Shown piece after piece: positions 11,724 to 25,079 of a DNA stretch of 64,000 nt (its first letter is position 1; the number at the start of each line of letters is the position of its first letter). The stretch is taken from contig WHUX01000001.1 in the NCBI GenBank assembly GCA_015179025.1, positions 682,001 to 746,000 on the forward strand, given 5' to 3'. A program made the position numbers and the translations under genes. The notes under the pieces were generated by a model. That model was not told the origin of the DNA, did not search any database, and saw only the letters and a program-made list of their open reading frames with translations. Source of the DNA: Terfezia claveryi. Its lineage: Eukaryota > Ascomycota > Pezizomycetes > Pezizales > Pezizaceae.

Positions 11724-12584
11724 TTTATGCGATGCGCAATCCATCTACTTCTTCCAGCTGCCGTCTAACCATGTGGCTCACCCTCGGTGTTGCGTCTTGA
11801 CTGAGATGGGAGGGGGGGTTTTGGATTGCAACAGAGTCCGAGCCGGGCTTTGAATAGTTCTTTGCGTGTGCGTTACTTTATGGCAGGAAGTCGTTCGTGC
11901 AACGAATGTAAAGGCGAAATCAATTGATCTCTTCAGTCCGGCTAGATCGTTTTCTTCTTACTCTGTCGCTAACGTCCAACTACTGGTAGAAAACACCCCA
12001 GAGATAACTAGATGGCCATAATGACTGCCTGAGTTAAATATGGGTGGATTTTCAAGGGACCTTCGGGAGAAATGCAGCTAAGCACGTTGTGCACGCAAGG
12101 GGGGCAGGATGCACGGATAAACTCCCCGGTGATCCTCAATGGCCAGCGAACAGCGAAGACAAGTGACCCGTTTCCTTGGATCCGTTTGGCTCTGCACCGG
12201 ATCAGAGGGCCTCTATAGCTAGGCGGAGATGCAGCTAGATCTGACGGCGTGTACAACGCCCGTGGGCACGCATATGCATCCATGTGGGGCTCATGTAGGT
12301 GCAAGCCCTACAGGTACATTTTCAGGTGCGATGTGGGCGTGGTCGTTGTGGGTGTGGGCTGTAGAGTAAAGTACATGGTGAAAGCTTCCGGGATGTGAAG
12401 AAACTCGTGATTTGGGGTCATGACGGGACTACAATGGCACACCCGGCGTCACGACACCATCTAGTACCCGGCCGGGCTCCAAATGGAGCTCTGAGCGACA
12501 TCAACCCGCATTTTCTAAACGGTGAACAACACAGCAACCCCTCAATTTTCTCTCTCACCCAATTACTTATTAATTGATCACACG
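11724..12584. other. Intergenic region shared by SKN7 and the peroxiredoxin gene
   Basis: The two genes are divergent, so this ~860-base stretch probably holds both promoters. Skn7 is a known activator of antioxidant genes in yeast, so co-location is suggestive, but I could not pick out a convincing binding site. No coding signal. Confidence 0.5.
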
Positions 12585-13361
12585 ATGCAAGCCTTCCGGC
12601 AAGCCCTCACCCTCCGCTCTCAAACTTTCTCGCATGGCCGCCGGTTGTTCCATGCCAATCCCCGGCTTCTCATCAATGTCGGTGATGCGATTCCCGATGT
12701 TGAGGTACAGGAGGGAAGCCCAGGGAATAAGCTCTCCATCGCAAAGGAATTGCCAAAGGGCAAAGCCTTGATCATTGGCGTGCCCGGTGCCTTTTCTCCA
12801 GGATGCTCTGCCATCCATATTCCAGGCTACATCAAACACGCAGCAAAGCTTCCACCTACCTACGTCGTTGCCGTCAACGATTCTTTTGTCACAAAGGTTC
12901 TTAGAAATACTGTCACCATCGCAACCCATGCATATATGCTGCCTTGCTAATTCAACATCTTGACAGGCATGGAGTGAGAATTTGCCGGAAGCAACGAAAA
13001 GCAAAGTGGAACATGGCTCTTGATCTCCAAATGGGAAGTCACTTTACTAATAGGTTCCTAGATCCGTTTCATCGCAGACCCTTCAGGCAAGTTCACTGAG
13101 GCCATGGGTATGGATGCCGATTTGTCGGCCTTTTTCGGCAACAAGAGAAGCAAGAGATATGCAATTATTGTGCAAGACGGCAAAGTCAAGGAGATTTTCG
13201 CTGAACCGGATAACACAAGTGTTAATGGTGAGTTTATCCCCCCTCCGGATGCACACCGGAAGTGCGGGGTACCTTTCTTTGCGGAACGAACGAATAATGG
13301 CTAAATTTACTCCTGATCAACAGTCTCGAAGGCGGAAAATGTACTTCCCTCGCTAGGCTGA
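12585..13361 (+). CDS. Type-5 (atypical 2-Cys) peroxiredoxin, probably mitochondrial
   Basis: Thiol peroxidase of the Prx5/AhpE-Ahp1 group that reduces peroxides. The start chosen is the ATG at 12585: MQAFRQALTLRSQTFSHGRR is Arg-rich without acids, as expected of a mitochondrial presequence (in-frame ATG also at 12522). The peroxidatic site reads PGAFSPGCSAIHIPGYI; family members usually have T-P-T-C, and here it is S-P-G-C, which keeps the hydroxyl residue before the catalytic Cys. Four exons: after FVTK the next exon reads AWSENLPEATKSK, then IRFIADPSGKFTEAMGMDADLS...RYAIIVQDGKVKEIF, and the last exon (after a GTGAGT donor) reads VSKAENVLPSLG to the TGA at 13359. The donors GTTCTT and GTGGAA are weak. 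The total of about 180 residues fits the family. Confidence 0.88.
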
Positions 13362-14177
13362 GAGAACCCGCGGCGCCTTGGATATCTATCTGGCTGGATA
13401 CAGAAAAAAATTAAACCTAGCCCCTTTGAGAATGTCATGACAACAAATTCAAATATTGCCAAGACCCGTGTCGCCGCTTCACAATGTCTCTTCTCGAGTT
13501 CTCCGCGGAAGTGTTTCACGACCGACAGTCATATATAGGTCAATACATGAACACGCATCATGGCAGTATTCCTCCGCTCCATCTTGTCGCCACCCCCGCG
13601 GCTCCAGGTGTTGGGCACGCATAAGTGGGGGGTTCCCCAGGGGAGTCTGCAGGTGCGACGGGAAGCGGAGATGGCGGAAATGGGGGTTGTCCCAAGCCCA
13701 GACCACACTCTCCCTGAGCCAAGTACGGCCACTTCTTGTGAACAGTAGATTACTTTGTGAAGGAGGGACAAATATGCCAGAATTAATTGGCGTCGTGGTG
13801 GCCCATCTGCTGGGTGCCCAGCTATAGAAATCGCTTTCTAGTGTGCACCGTGTCCGTGGTAAATGGCATAGTGATACAAACCTGAGCCAACGCTCCTCCC
13901 ACAAATCTCTACTGTCACCTTCGTCCTGTGCAATCACATTCTCCTGCATCTGGTTCCAAACAATTTTAGAAAACTTCACAGCCTTAGACTAAAAGTTACC
14001 TAGCGTCTTGCACCAGTTCCTTTACTTCCAACTCAGTCTCAACTCCATCGCCATCTCCATCTGATAAGATCCATCGTGATTGCCAGGGCGTTACTACAAC
14101 AAACAATCCTCGGACTCCTCCGAGCGTAGTTTCTCACTTTCGTGCCTCCGGAGTCATACTCTGCCCCGGAATATTCC
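13362..14177. other. Intergenic stretch, no gene recognised
   Basis: Contains a 166-codon minus-strand frame (13479-13979) rich in Trp, Arg and Pro, overlapped on both strands by other frames. It resembles no family I know and lacks the exon structure of its neighbours, so I do not call it a gene. The 3' part is the mitoferrin upstream region. Confidence 0.45.
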
Positions 14178-15579
14178 ATGGCCGCTCATGAGTCTATACC
14201 AGAAATAGAGTATGAAGCTCTTCCAGATGGGAGTCTCGCTGCCAACCTAGCGGCGGGTGCATTTGCCGGGATAATGGTACGAAGCGGATTGTTACACATA
14301 TAGCGAAGAGCAAACACTGATTCAAGCTGCTGGAGACGTAGGAGCATACCGTGATGTACCCGGTAGACGCCATTAAGGTGAGAATTCAGACACTCCGGAT
14401 CACTAAAACAAGATTGCTGACTCGCTTTCTTCTCCGCGGTACAGACTCGAATGCAGATTGTGAACCCCACGCCTTCGGCGATGTATACAGGCATTGCGAA
14501 TGCCGTTGCTCAAATATCCTCGACCGAGGGCGCCAGGTCGCTGTGGAGGGGAATTGCCAGCGTGGCTTTGGGGGCGGGTATGTATTCCGCCGCAATGCCA
14601 CTCTACCGTGAATTCGATGGAAGGCTGACGTTGACTATCAATTGGGATTGCAGGGCCAGCTCATGCTATATATTTTAGTACATACGAGCTTGTAAAGCAG
14701 AGGCTGGGGGGGAACGAGGGAGAGGAGCATCATCCACTTGCTGTTGGTGAGACATTGACCCCAATCAGTGGCTTTCCGGGGATGTGATAGCTAACGAAGA
14801 GATGGGATACCAGCTACTGCGGGAGCTTGTGCGACAATTGCTAGTGATGCGCTCATGAATCCATTTGATGGTAAGCTCCCTCTCCAAGTCCTTCCGGAGG
14901 ATTACTGACAAACAGACCTGGGTATACAGTCGTTAAGCAAAGGATGCAAGTCCATGGATCCACTTACGAATCTATAGCAGACTGTGCCCGGACAGTATAC
15001 AAAAGCGAAGGCGTGAGAGCATTCTATATTTCATACCCCACCACACTTGCCATGACAATCCCATTCACAGCCATCCAATTCACCTGCTATGAGAGTTTGG
15101 CCAAGGTGTTGAATCCCAAAAAGCGGTACGATCCATTGACACATTGTGTTTCCGGTGGCTTGGCGGGGGCAGCCGCGGCTGCCATCACCACCCCACTAGA
15201 TGTCATCAAGACATTGTTGCAGACCAGGGGCACATCTACCGACCTCAGGATAAGGAATTGTGAGTTTCACACTCCACCCTATGGCACAAAGAATCGTATT
15301 GACCGCTGTGGTGAGTAGGCTCTGGCCTCTTTGATGCTGCAAAAATCATAAAAGAGAGGGGTGGAATGACAGGCTTCTTCAGGGGCCTGAGGCCGAGAAT
15401 TGTCACAACTATGCCCAGCACTGCTATATGTTGGACCTCTTACGAGATGGCGAAGTAAGTCTCTAATCTCCTACGAATCTCCCGCCTTCAGTGTCTTCAA
15501 TGAATCGTGGAGCCGAAATATACTTACTAATCATCAACGCGACAGATACTACCTATACCGAGACCAAAACGTCGATTAA
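14178..15579 (+). CDS. mrs3: Mitoferrin-type mitochondrial iron carrier (Mrs3/4)
   Basis: Solute carrier of the inner mitochondrial membrane that imports ferrous iron for heme and Fe-S cluster synthesis. The start is ATG 14178 (MAAHESIPEIEYEALPDG); stop TAA 15577-15579 after YYLYRDQNVD. Six or seven exons. The three carrier repeats each show the PxD/E signature: HTVMYPVDAIKTRMQ, SDALMNPFDVVKQRMQVHG and AAITTPLDVIKTLLQTRG. Residues that mark mitoferrins are present: GPAHAIYFSTYE in helix 2, AMTIPFTAIQFTCYE in helix 4 and MPSTAICWTSYEMAKYY in helix 6. About 300 residues after splicing, the normal carrier length. One frame (to 14678) breaks only because introns are not removed; I see no inactivating change. 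Confidence 0.92.
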
Positions 15580-16979
15580 ACAGTTTCAGGGTATCCTGTG
15601 TACATGACATGATGCATATACAGTTCTCCCACTAATTTCTTTATATCACACTACATACATACCTATCTTCTAAACCATCGATGTACATTTCCTCTCGAAA
15701 AATCGTAACGTAGATTACTTCTTCTGAACTTCCGTTTTGCTGCCCAGTTTGGAAAGATTTGGGGGATGCATGGGGCGCGTTCTGCGTTTCAGTAATACAA
15801 AAAGGGATTTTTTTTTTTTTTGCAGGATAGGGTTTTACGTGCTTTTTTTCCTTTCTTCCTTTGATTTGAAGGTTCCGATTGTATGTTACGTTACTTTTCT
15901 ATGTGTATAAAAGGAAGAATGGCCGGTTTTTGAAAGGCAGAGTTCTGTTGATTTCTAATCCTCTCTTGCTAAAGTACCGTGCCATGCACTTACTAGGGCT
16001 GTGTTATTAACAATAAATGCAGCAGTAAAGGAGAGGAGTTGACTAGTTCAGGGTAACTCCCTTCTGTGGCGGTATTTATCCTCAAGCTTTCACCCACTCT
16101 ACTTCTATAGTTTACGCTATTTAACCAAACCCACCGTTTACCACGAATTCTTCGGACGAAATGGAAGCTCTAATAGACCCTCTTTGTCAACCGGGGTATA
16201 CTAGCTTCCGATGCGGGCTGAAAGCTTCGGCTCACAGAGGGCCGAGGACATGATTCTAAATTGTGCCGAAAGTTGGAGTTACCAGCAGTTCGACTGCTGG
16301 GCCATACAGCAGCTGTTTGCTTTTTATGGCCTTCGACAAGCTCCTGTAAATGTAGAGCAAACAGTATCAGTCTAAGCCTGTGAGCGACATGGGGCTGTCT
16401 CACGCTTTACATTTATAGAGAAGTGAAATGCCGATAGCCTGCCAGGGAGGAAGATTGGAAATGATAAAGAAAAGAACCGAAACAGGAGAAGATCATTCAA
16501 ACGAGAGCATATTAACCAAACACTTCAACCAGAACTAGTACTCCCAAAACAACTCAATCTCAACATAATGCATTTACATTTAATCCTACTATTTCATCCT
16601 CCCATGATGAGCTTCTCCTTCATAAAGCCCCACACCCGCTGAATGGGGACCCCGGAGACACCGACTTGGACTTCTTTCTCTGTCGCTCCTCTTCCACTGG
16701 TTGTAAAGTCGAGGCCCTGGATGATGCACTCTCATACGGTACTTCATTTTCCAAATCTACCTCTGCAAGATCAAAGTCACCTTGGAAGGTAAACATAGTT
16801 CCTCCAGGCGATGTATCTGGCTCATACAGTGATAATGCCTCCATAGAGCAGAGCATACCTTCTGCAGACCAGAGATTCTCAGAGACGCCATCAATACTAT
16901 GCAGGATGGTCAGACCTGCGCTGAGGCCATTGCAGATGCCTAAGCAAGGCAACCACGCGAGTGACTAGGGATTTCAAAC
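15580..16979. other. Intergenic stretch with simple-sequence tracts
   Basis: Holds the mitoferrin 3' region with a T run near 15807, a perfect 8-base stem hairpin (CCAGCAGT-TCG-ACTGCTGG, 16282-16300) and a copy of TTCAGGGTAAC at 16047-16057. A 110-codon minus frame (16620-16952, Ser/Glu/Lys-rich C-terminal end) could be a further 3' exon of the next gene, because that gene's apparent stop lies inside a GTAAGT donor-like sequence. Confidence 0.45.
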
Positions 16980-19147
16980 TTACCGAGAGGCAGCCCCTTC
17001 CTTAATTTTTATAAACCTCCCCTCGTGCATGCCGTCGAGCTTCAAATACGCAAACCGGACGCCCTCTCGAAGGAACTTCAGGGCGTGTAGGCCTGTTTCT
17101 CCAATTCTCGTAGCCAACTCAGAAAGAAACCATTCTTGGTGGGATTTCTGGCGAAGTTCTATCCCTGCTGCGAATAGTGGAGCTGTCCTAGACAGGTCAG
17201 TGTGTGTTCAGGGTAACAGATTCGCCATCTTGATACATACATGGCACCGTCACAGCTAGTGGGCAGACCTGCAAATATCCGTAACATTGTATGGCAATGT
17301 GAGCCAGCTTCTGGGCCCAACACTGGAATATCAGGGTATCGTAACCGGTAGAGCTGCAACCGTACCCCAATACCGTACGCTACAACAAGACCTATTGCTT
17401 TATGCTTATATAACTTGGGGGTGATACTATATATCTCTGTGGTATTAATATCTTCGACGTCGCCTTCCTCTTCTTCTAGTGGCTTAAAGCACTGTGGTAG
17501 CTCTCCAAGCCAACCGCCCAAGTAATCCTCCAGTTTAGATACCTTAAGGCCAATCTTAGCTTCCAGGGCCTCTCGTTTTGATTTTCGGATCTCTTCGGGG
17601 CAGTCTAGCACTGATTGATGTACCTCCCTTCGCCGCCGGATAATCCAGGCTTTCAAATGGCACAATCGTGAACAAATTACACATAACTTTGAAAACGCCG
17701 CATCAGCAGACAGAAGGGCCGGTGAACCCTCGAGGATAGGTGTCCTCGTGAGTGGGTCCACTGTCCACCAATCCTAATTTTTTAAACATTAACCATAGAA
17801 CACTCCCATTCAACCCTAGAATAGAGCCTACATCTGTCTGAAAACTAGGATTTCCAGAAATCAGCGAAGTACTAACATCCAGGCGCCGGAAGGCAGCAAA
17901 AAGTGCCCGACCAACTGGAGTCATATAGGCAGCCTTCCCTACATGCAGTCAGCTTGGCTCTCGATCTTATGATGGTATGGACAAAATTTACCTCGCAACT
18001 CGATTATATCCCGACAACCTATCATATGAACCCCAAGCTTGATTAGCTCTCCGCTCCACAGCTAGCGGTATGTCAGCGGCCTATTGCTATAATTAGCCAA
18101 GACAAGGGGCAATACTTCGTAATGGCTCAATATTAGACTGGTCGCAAGTGGTATGTCGGACTCGAGTGCGTCAGGGTCTTTCAGGGATTGATAGTGCATC
18201 TCCAAGGCTCTTTGGTAGTGCATAATTGTTTTCACTGATGGTCTATCATCTTTTCCTTCTGCCAGTTCTTGCTGGATACTAGCTAGTCCTAGCAATCCCT
18301 CCATCAACGCAGGCGACTCTTGTGCCATAGCAGGGATGTACTTCCGGAATACGTCTATGTACGAGGGGGATGAGTCCACCAAGCGCTGGGCCGGAACATC
18401 CAGATAATACTGGAAGAGCTCCTGGTTATCCACATTGTCAAGAATGCGGCTTTTTGGAGTCAATGCATATGTTATGGCTGTTGCGGGAGACCAACTGTTC
18501 GAATGCGTCAGCGGGAAACTTCAACTCGGGCCTGCGACCCATGAAAGGCCCATCAACATACCCAGTTAACAATCCTCGGCTTTGTAACACTGCGGGTGAG
18601 CTGAGGAAGTCTGGCGGAAATGCCGAGGGCGGCGACAGCGGTGAGTTAGGATTGCTGGGATCTGGTGATAACCAACCCGCAGGGGTCAAAACCTCAAAGA
18701 CAGGTGAAGACGACCTTGGGCTACTGCCTGATATGGAAATCAAGTTAGCGGAATTGGGCATGCCGGTTTCAACCTCTCCCAATTGCTGAGCGATAAATTC
18801 CCCAAGCTTCACATAACTGTCCAGGTTGATCGCATTATCTGTCTTCAGCCAGCTCCAACTGTGAGCAATTTCTCCAAGAACATCCGCACCTTCACCAGTG
18901 CGTGTGGCAATACTGCTAAACATACAGGTAACCTCCGTTTAGCCCCGGAGGACTTTCCCCAGGCCTCTCGTTTGCTAATAACTTCATCCACAAGTATTTC
19001 GATATTCGCCATAACGGTGTCAACCTTTCTCCGGTGGCAGAGTGGCTTCTGAACCGTTAGGCATTCACCATCGCGGGATTTGGAAGGATCCTGGACTGGT
19101 GGCCGCAATGATTTGGGCGATTTGCAACGTGGAATTAGGCTCAGCAT
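16980..19147 (-). CDS. Fungal-specific transcription-factor-domain protein
   Basis: The C-terminal two thirds resemble the fungal transcription factor domain of the Fungal_trans_2 type. Visible segments are LFQYYLDVPAQRLVDSSPSY, MEGLLGLASIQQELAEGKDD, HYQRALEMHYQSLKD, LICSRLCHLKAW-like helices, YKHKAIGLVVAYGIGVRLQL, and a last exon with APLFAAGIELRQKSHQEWF, LATRIGETGLHALKFLREGV and DGMHEGRFIKIKEG. The first ATG considered is 19147 (MLSLIPRCKSPKSL), followed by CLTVQKPLCHRRKVDTVMANIEI. I cannot find a complete Zn2Cys6 cluster (only scattered Cys), so either the DNA-binding exon is missed or lies upstream, or the protein lacks one. About five exons; joins around 18460 and 17700 are uncertain. 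The stop at 16980-16982 overlaps a GTAAGT, so the 3' end may extend to 16620. Targets unknown. Confidence 0.55.
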
Positions 19148-20089
19148 TGTTTATAAAAACCGTGCTACGAGGCGACGTAAGGAATGTTAACTTCAAAGCC
19201 TGCAATGTTTCCTCCACAGATGCTCCCGCTGGGTGGGATATATATCCGTCTACTCAGCGTGCGGGTATGAACCACAGCCCCTCAAAATATATTATCATAA
19301 ACAAATAACCAGTCTGCAGGGGCCCGGCCGTTTTACCGCTCGTTTAAGACTGCTCCTAATAACATCTCTGCGCCCCAGCCCGTGCAACACTGCGTCCAGG
19401 GAAGGTTTTTCTGCCCCTGCATGAGCAAATTGAGAATGCAGATATCGAGGTTGCTTAGATTCTAGAAGTGCTCCCGTAAATGATCAGTTGATGGTTACAC
19501 CGCACGTTATCCAGCAGAGCCTATTATATCCTATTCATAGCACCATTTATCTTTGATATTCAGCCGACTGGAAGGCAATATCTGATGACAATGCCTAGCG
19601 ATTGGTTTAAATGCTGCCGGTAAGAATCAAAAACAGCGAGCTCGGATTTCCGAGGCTGACAGTAAGCAGCCAAAGCTTATTTTAACGAGAACCGGCATCC
19701 ATAGTTCACACCATCCACGTGTTGTTGCAAGGTTACAGATCTCGAACTCAGTGCCGCATGACTACTGTACATTCGGCGACCAAAACTTACTTAGTGGCAG
19801 ATAGGACCAACATAGCCCTAGCCCTCTTCTTGGCTCGCCGGAGCAACGTCCAGAAGGGCATATTTAATACCAAAAAGGGCCAGACCAAGAAGGGTCAATA
19901 TTGCTAACCCCACATGACAGCGAGTCCAGCACCAAGATTATCCAAGAACGCAGAAGCATTCTTGTCTTTAGAATTGCGTTCATTTCATGGTATAAGCAGC
20001 CATCTTGTACACATTATTACCTCTCAGCCTGTCCCCCATGCAAAGTTCCATTACGCGGTTGCCATTACCACTACCGGTACCTACTTTCC
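19148..20089. other. Intergenic stretch, no gene seen
   Basis: Upstream of the transcription-factor-like gene and downstream of YTP1. Only short overlapping frames; no repeats of note were seen. Confidence 0.5.
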
Positions 20090-22078
20090 TTATGCCCTAC
20101 ACATTCCCCGGCCTTTTATAGCCATGAAAACAGTTATCCAACCCATCAAAAAAGCCGTTAGTGCTGAAATGAGAGTAAAGATGAACGGCCCCTCGTACTC
20201 ATACTTCTCAAAGCCGGCTATGCTATCTTTATTCTATCCAAACAGTCAGCATCACACTCCGTTCCATAGATAGACCACAACTTACGCTCAACATGAAAAT
20301 CAAGCCTCCTGCCATGAGGCAGAACGATGCCACAACCTCCGTTGGAGGCCGGGAGGGCGCAGTAGAGCGCGGTGGAGAGATGTATAATAAAATGTATGTG
20401 GCCACTCTTGCTACACCAGCATAAGATAGCAACTGGCCCCACTACTACATTATCAGCTTGAGTGTAATCACTGTTTCTTGTATTGGCATACCTGAGTGTG
20501 CAAGGCGACTGACAGACTAGAGCTTTGGTGATGCCATGTCATAGACTTCCCTAGTAAGAATAGAACTAAGGCAGGCAAAATGTTATAAGTGACTTTTGTT
20601 TCTCGTGGTGTTCTGTGGCCTGTGAATAACTCATGTAAAGGCTGCACGTAATGCGAGTGACCCTCATCATCCTGAGGGCTCCGATAAAGAAGATCTCGCA
20701 CAACCTTAGACTCGAGTAACACACCACACTATACATAGTCAGGATCCCCCGATATTCATATTGTGGAAGGTGCGTCACGTACCAACCCACCTCCAAAAAA
20801 CAAAATTGCAATAGCCTCATGTTCCAGGTCCATATGTGTCCATGCATGGCCCCATGCTGCAAGATGCTCCAAAAATACATCGATAGTACCATAAAACAAG
20901 ATCAGGGATGATTCAAGCATCTCACAGCTGGGAACTCGTTTGGCCAACTCTGAATTGGAGAGAGGCCTGATGTTCCATGCCCACCCATATTCTCCAAAGG
21001 CGCCGAGGAATCGCCCAAATGTCAGAGCGCCATACCAAAAAAATATACCACCTTTAACTGTATGCGCAAGCCCATTGAGAACATTACTCGCAACCTAGAT
21101 TCCTAGCCGTTAGAACGCCATTACCTGTACATATCTTCAGGGTAACTCACAAAAATACCTGTGACAACGGCCAACCCCGCAGTGATCTGCACGAACCCTA
21201 TGATTGGTAACAGGCAAATTATCAGGGAGAATAATATATTATTGACTCGCAATACAGTTGGTGTGAATATATAAGGGACATGGCGTTGCAGAAACGACCC
21301 CACTCTCGTGAAGCCAAGTACCTGAAGGAGGGAATCTGGGTCCTTAACTCGGTGATATCCACGCTCATGTCCCAGCTCAGCTGAATGTTCAGGGAAGGAA
21401 GAGGATCGCTCAGCACCCAACCCATTGTCTCCAGAGGTGCGTCGAGGGGATACCACCAAGTCATCAAGCTCTTCATCTTCATCTGCAGAAGTATATACTG
21501 GCGTATATGAGCCCTCCCGCTTTCTGATTGAGCCTAAGCCCCCAATAGATCCCGACGACTGTCTCAATAGCACGCCCATTGCAATGTGGATCGTCAACAG
21601 TCCCATGATCATCCAGCCGAGTTTGTGGTGAATATTGTTTGGATAAAGATCGGGTGTCCGCATGTTGTACAAGATGGAACAGGCAACACCCAAGAGATTA
21701 CACCCAATGAAAACCAGCTGGGTTGAATAATATAGCCGTGATTTGGAGAGCCTGGAGGCAAGAACTAATGATACAGCAAATATATGTTAAGCGGATTCCA
21801 CATACTCGATATTTTCAGTCTAACTCACCGAGAGGCAAGAAGAATACCCATGATACCACCATCGTCACAATGTGAGAGTACAATAGCACTTTGTCTTCTT
21901 TCCATAAGTAATAACTATCCAGAGCATGATCTGATACTGTCGAATTCACGGCCTTTGGTGATGGTGCCATATTATCCATAGATCCATGACCAAGATCATG
22001 AAGCTCCTCATGAGCATAGACTTGTGACGTCAATACCACGAGGGTATAAACAAATGATGGAAGACAACTGAACCGCAT
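20090..22078 (-). CDS. ytp1: Ytp1-like multi-pass membrane protein (DUF2427 plus Ytp1 domains)
   Basis: Polytopic membrane protein of unknown biochemical role, related to yeast Ytp1. The ATG at 22078 gives a signal peptide (MRFSCLPSFVYTLVVLTSQVYA) followed by a His-rich lumenal stretch HEELHDLGHGSMDNM. The DUF2427 part has membrane segments around KVLLYSHIVTMVVSWVFFLPLG and KLGWMIMGLLTIHIAMGVLL, as in cytochrome b561-like folds. After a charged loop (YTSADEDEELDDL) comes the Ytp1 part: ILFSLIICLLPIIGFVQITAG, GLAHTVKGGIFFWYGALTFG, GTIDVFLEHLAAWGHAWTHMD, HEAIAILFFGGGL, CGVLLESKVVRDLLY, WGQLLSYAGVARVATYILLY, and ALTAFLMGWITVFMAIKGRG before the TAA at 20090. About seven exons; the join into the last exon (around 20230) is uncertain because the obvious donor does not keep frame. 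His residues in several helices could bind heme or metal, but this is not established. Confidence 0.85.
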
Positions 22079-24422
22079 TTTAGGTGAAGTGCCTAGATTT
22101 CATACCAGGAACTGTGGCTACCACGCCTCTATTATATACCGTCATGGGGAAATTCATTCGGAACAACGGTCTGATATCGTTCCGTGCCAAGCGTGCTGGT
22201 GGGGTCCACTGAGTTGATTTGGTGAAGAATCCTAAAGATGGGCTTGAGCCACAGAATTGTTGTTCTTTACAGTGTGGGTTGGTTGTGAATCTAGTCAGGT
22301 AGGATACCAAAATACCTTTAGGTGCCAAGAATAATTTTCACTGGAATATGATTATATATACTCTTCATGACCCGGCATGTTCAGCGTGCAGCTATGTGCC
22401 TATACCTAACCATCATGTAAATTGGTAATGATGTGCTAACGAGATGATGCAGGGTAATTTCAAACAAACTCAGTTAACTGTTCACCCAGTGAAATCACAC
22501 CATCGAGACCGTTATCTTCAAATTAGTAATATCTAAGAAGGTACGTTGACAAATCATACAGATCAGTGCTTGGGCAAGCTATCGGTCATCCGAGGCTTAC
22601 AAGTCATCATCCCACTCACACCTGCAAAGATCATCAAGCTTCAGGTTGTCTTTGGTTTGGCTTCGACCATCAACCTGAGTCAATCGAGAAATATAGCCTC
22701 GTCCGAAAAACCATGATACCTAAAGACATCTGCCGAAGAGAAATAGAGTCGGATACCGGAGCCGTAAGAAATCCAGTGGTCTTATGAAATTCACTGCATG
22801 CGATTGAATCATAATGATCGATATTACTTCGACGTGCATCATCGCCAAATAGAGCTTGCTGATGCAAGGTCACTACTTTTTTGCTACCAATTTAAACGTG
22901 TCTCGTGAAATTGAAAGAAGTACAAGGGGTTTCGGAAAATTAGGCTCCGAATTGAGATTGAATACTACTGGATTCAGGGGATAGAGCCGCCAATGTGCTG
23001 AATTCGTAGCCTCGTACAAACCAGTCTGTTGTCTATGGGGGGATTACGAGGTCACGAAGGCTACAAAAATATTAACCTGGGTACGAGGCTACTGAATTCG
23101 TGCCTCTGGTTGTTGTTGCCCCGGCAGAGAAATAAAAAGTATAAGAAAAATAAAAGGAAAGCAACCCGAACCGAACCGTGGCTGTTCCGTGGAATTCCAA
23201 AGATTAGATAAGTACCCTTTTTGGCCGTCCGCATGGTAATGTCTGGTAAAAGGCAAGACATTAGTTCTGTTACGCCGAGCCGGGTACTGCAGTAATAATC
23301 ATGGGCCATTATCAAGATATTCCCATAATATCTCAACATCTAAAGTTCCACACATCATACTTAAATTAAATATATGTAAACTAAAGGTTATTACCTCTTC
23401 AAAGAATTTGCTACGTAATTGTGAATGAATGGGATACCTCACTAACTAGAAATATAGTATAACATCCTCTATCCATTTAGATACAAGGCCATCTAGCAAC
23501 ATATATGCTTCAATGCAGTTAGAGCTCCAAAGCTCACCGACACCTAAACCTAAGGAGGTCAGACTGGGTTTGAGTTCATAACGTAGATTCCTCACTCGCC
23601 TGGACTATTACTACACGTTGGGTATTTACTCTACATATAGGATAACTCCTCTATTGAGGCGTCTATAGCTAAATTACCTTACGGTAAGTATCCAACCCTG
23701 TCCGAGTTTCAGCTAGCCCGGTTGGCAGGCCAAGCCATGTGCATCAAAGTGGTGTTTGTTTGGGAGCGATTACCAACTCAGGAATATAAAGAATATGCAA
23801 GGGGTCATCCTTCTGTGCACGGACTTCATCTCGCCAAAGAAGGGATGCATCGATAGAGTAGCACTTACCTCGTTCCCCCACCCACGGGACATCTGAGATC
23901 AGATCGAAGTCGACACAGACATGTCACAAATGTGGGGAAATTGAGGCTTAGAGTGGAATTACGGAAGGATTGTCATTCAAAAGGTCGTAATGCTCATCGA
24001 ACTTGCATTCGTATTGTTTCTCTCCTCCCCGCCAATTACACAAGACCCAGGTATATCAGGCCCTAAAGAAAAAGAAACAAACAATAACAACCCGCAAATC
24101 ATCACCGACATTGTGCTATATTACAGAGACATGAAACCATACCCGAACAAAAAAAGAATCGGATGTAAAAAAGACCAGTTAAAGATGAAGTACCCAACCC
24201 AACCCTACCGGATAAGATCGTAACGATTATTTGGTGAACAATCGTGAACCCGATAAAACATAAGAACACAAAGTAGTAGACACCGTTTGCCATCAAACCC
24301 CATTCCCATGAATGCCAAATTTTTAACGAAACATGAGCACGCATTTGATGTGTTGCGAGAAAGGAGAGTTATAGACTTTTTTTTTTTTTTTTTGGCTGAT
24401 TTGGTTGAATCGGAAAAGAAGT
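22079..24422. other. Gene-poor stretch of 2.3 kb
   Basis: No frame over 92 codons and none with a recognisable product. It contains an imperfect inverted repeat at 23000-23099 (annotated separately) and a T run at 24377-24393 just downstream of H2A. The right end is the H2A 3' region. Confidence 0.5.
23000..23099. repeat. Inverted repeat, 18-19-base arms
   Basis: The left arm GAATTCGTAGCCTCGTAC (23000-23017) is the reverse complement of the right arm GTACGAGGCTACTGAATTC (23081-23099), apart from one extra base. The loop is about 63 bases. It could be a small non-autonomous element; no clear flanking duplication was found. Confidence 0.6.

Positions 24423-25079
<657 letters not shown>

Noticed and set aside
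13479..13979. 166-codon minus-strand open frame
   Set aside because: Unrecognised, Trp/Arg/Pro-rich in the manner of random GC-rich frames, and overlapped by other frames on both strands.
16282..16300. Perfect 8-base stem hairpin
   Set aside because: Isolated; not followed by a T run in a meaningful place, and eukaryotic terminators are not of this type.
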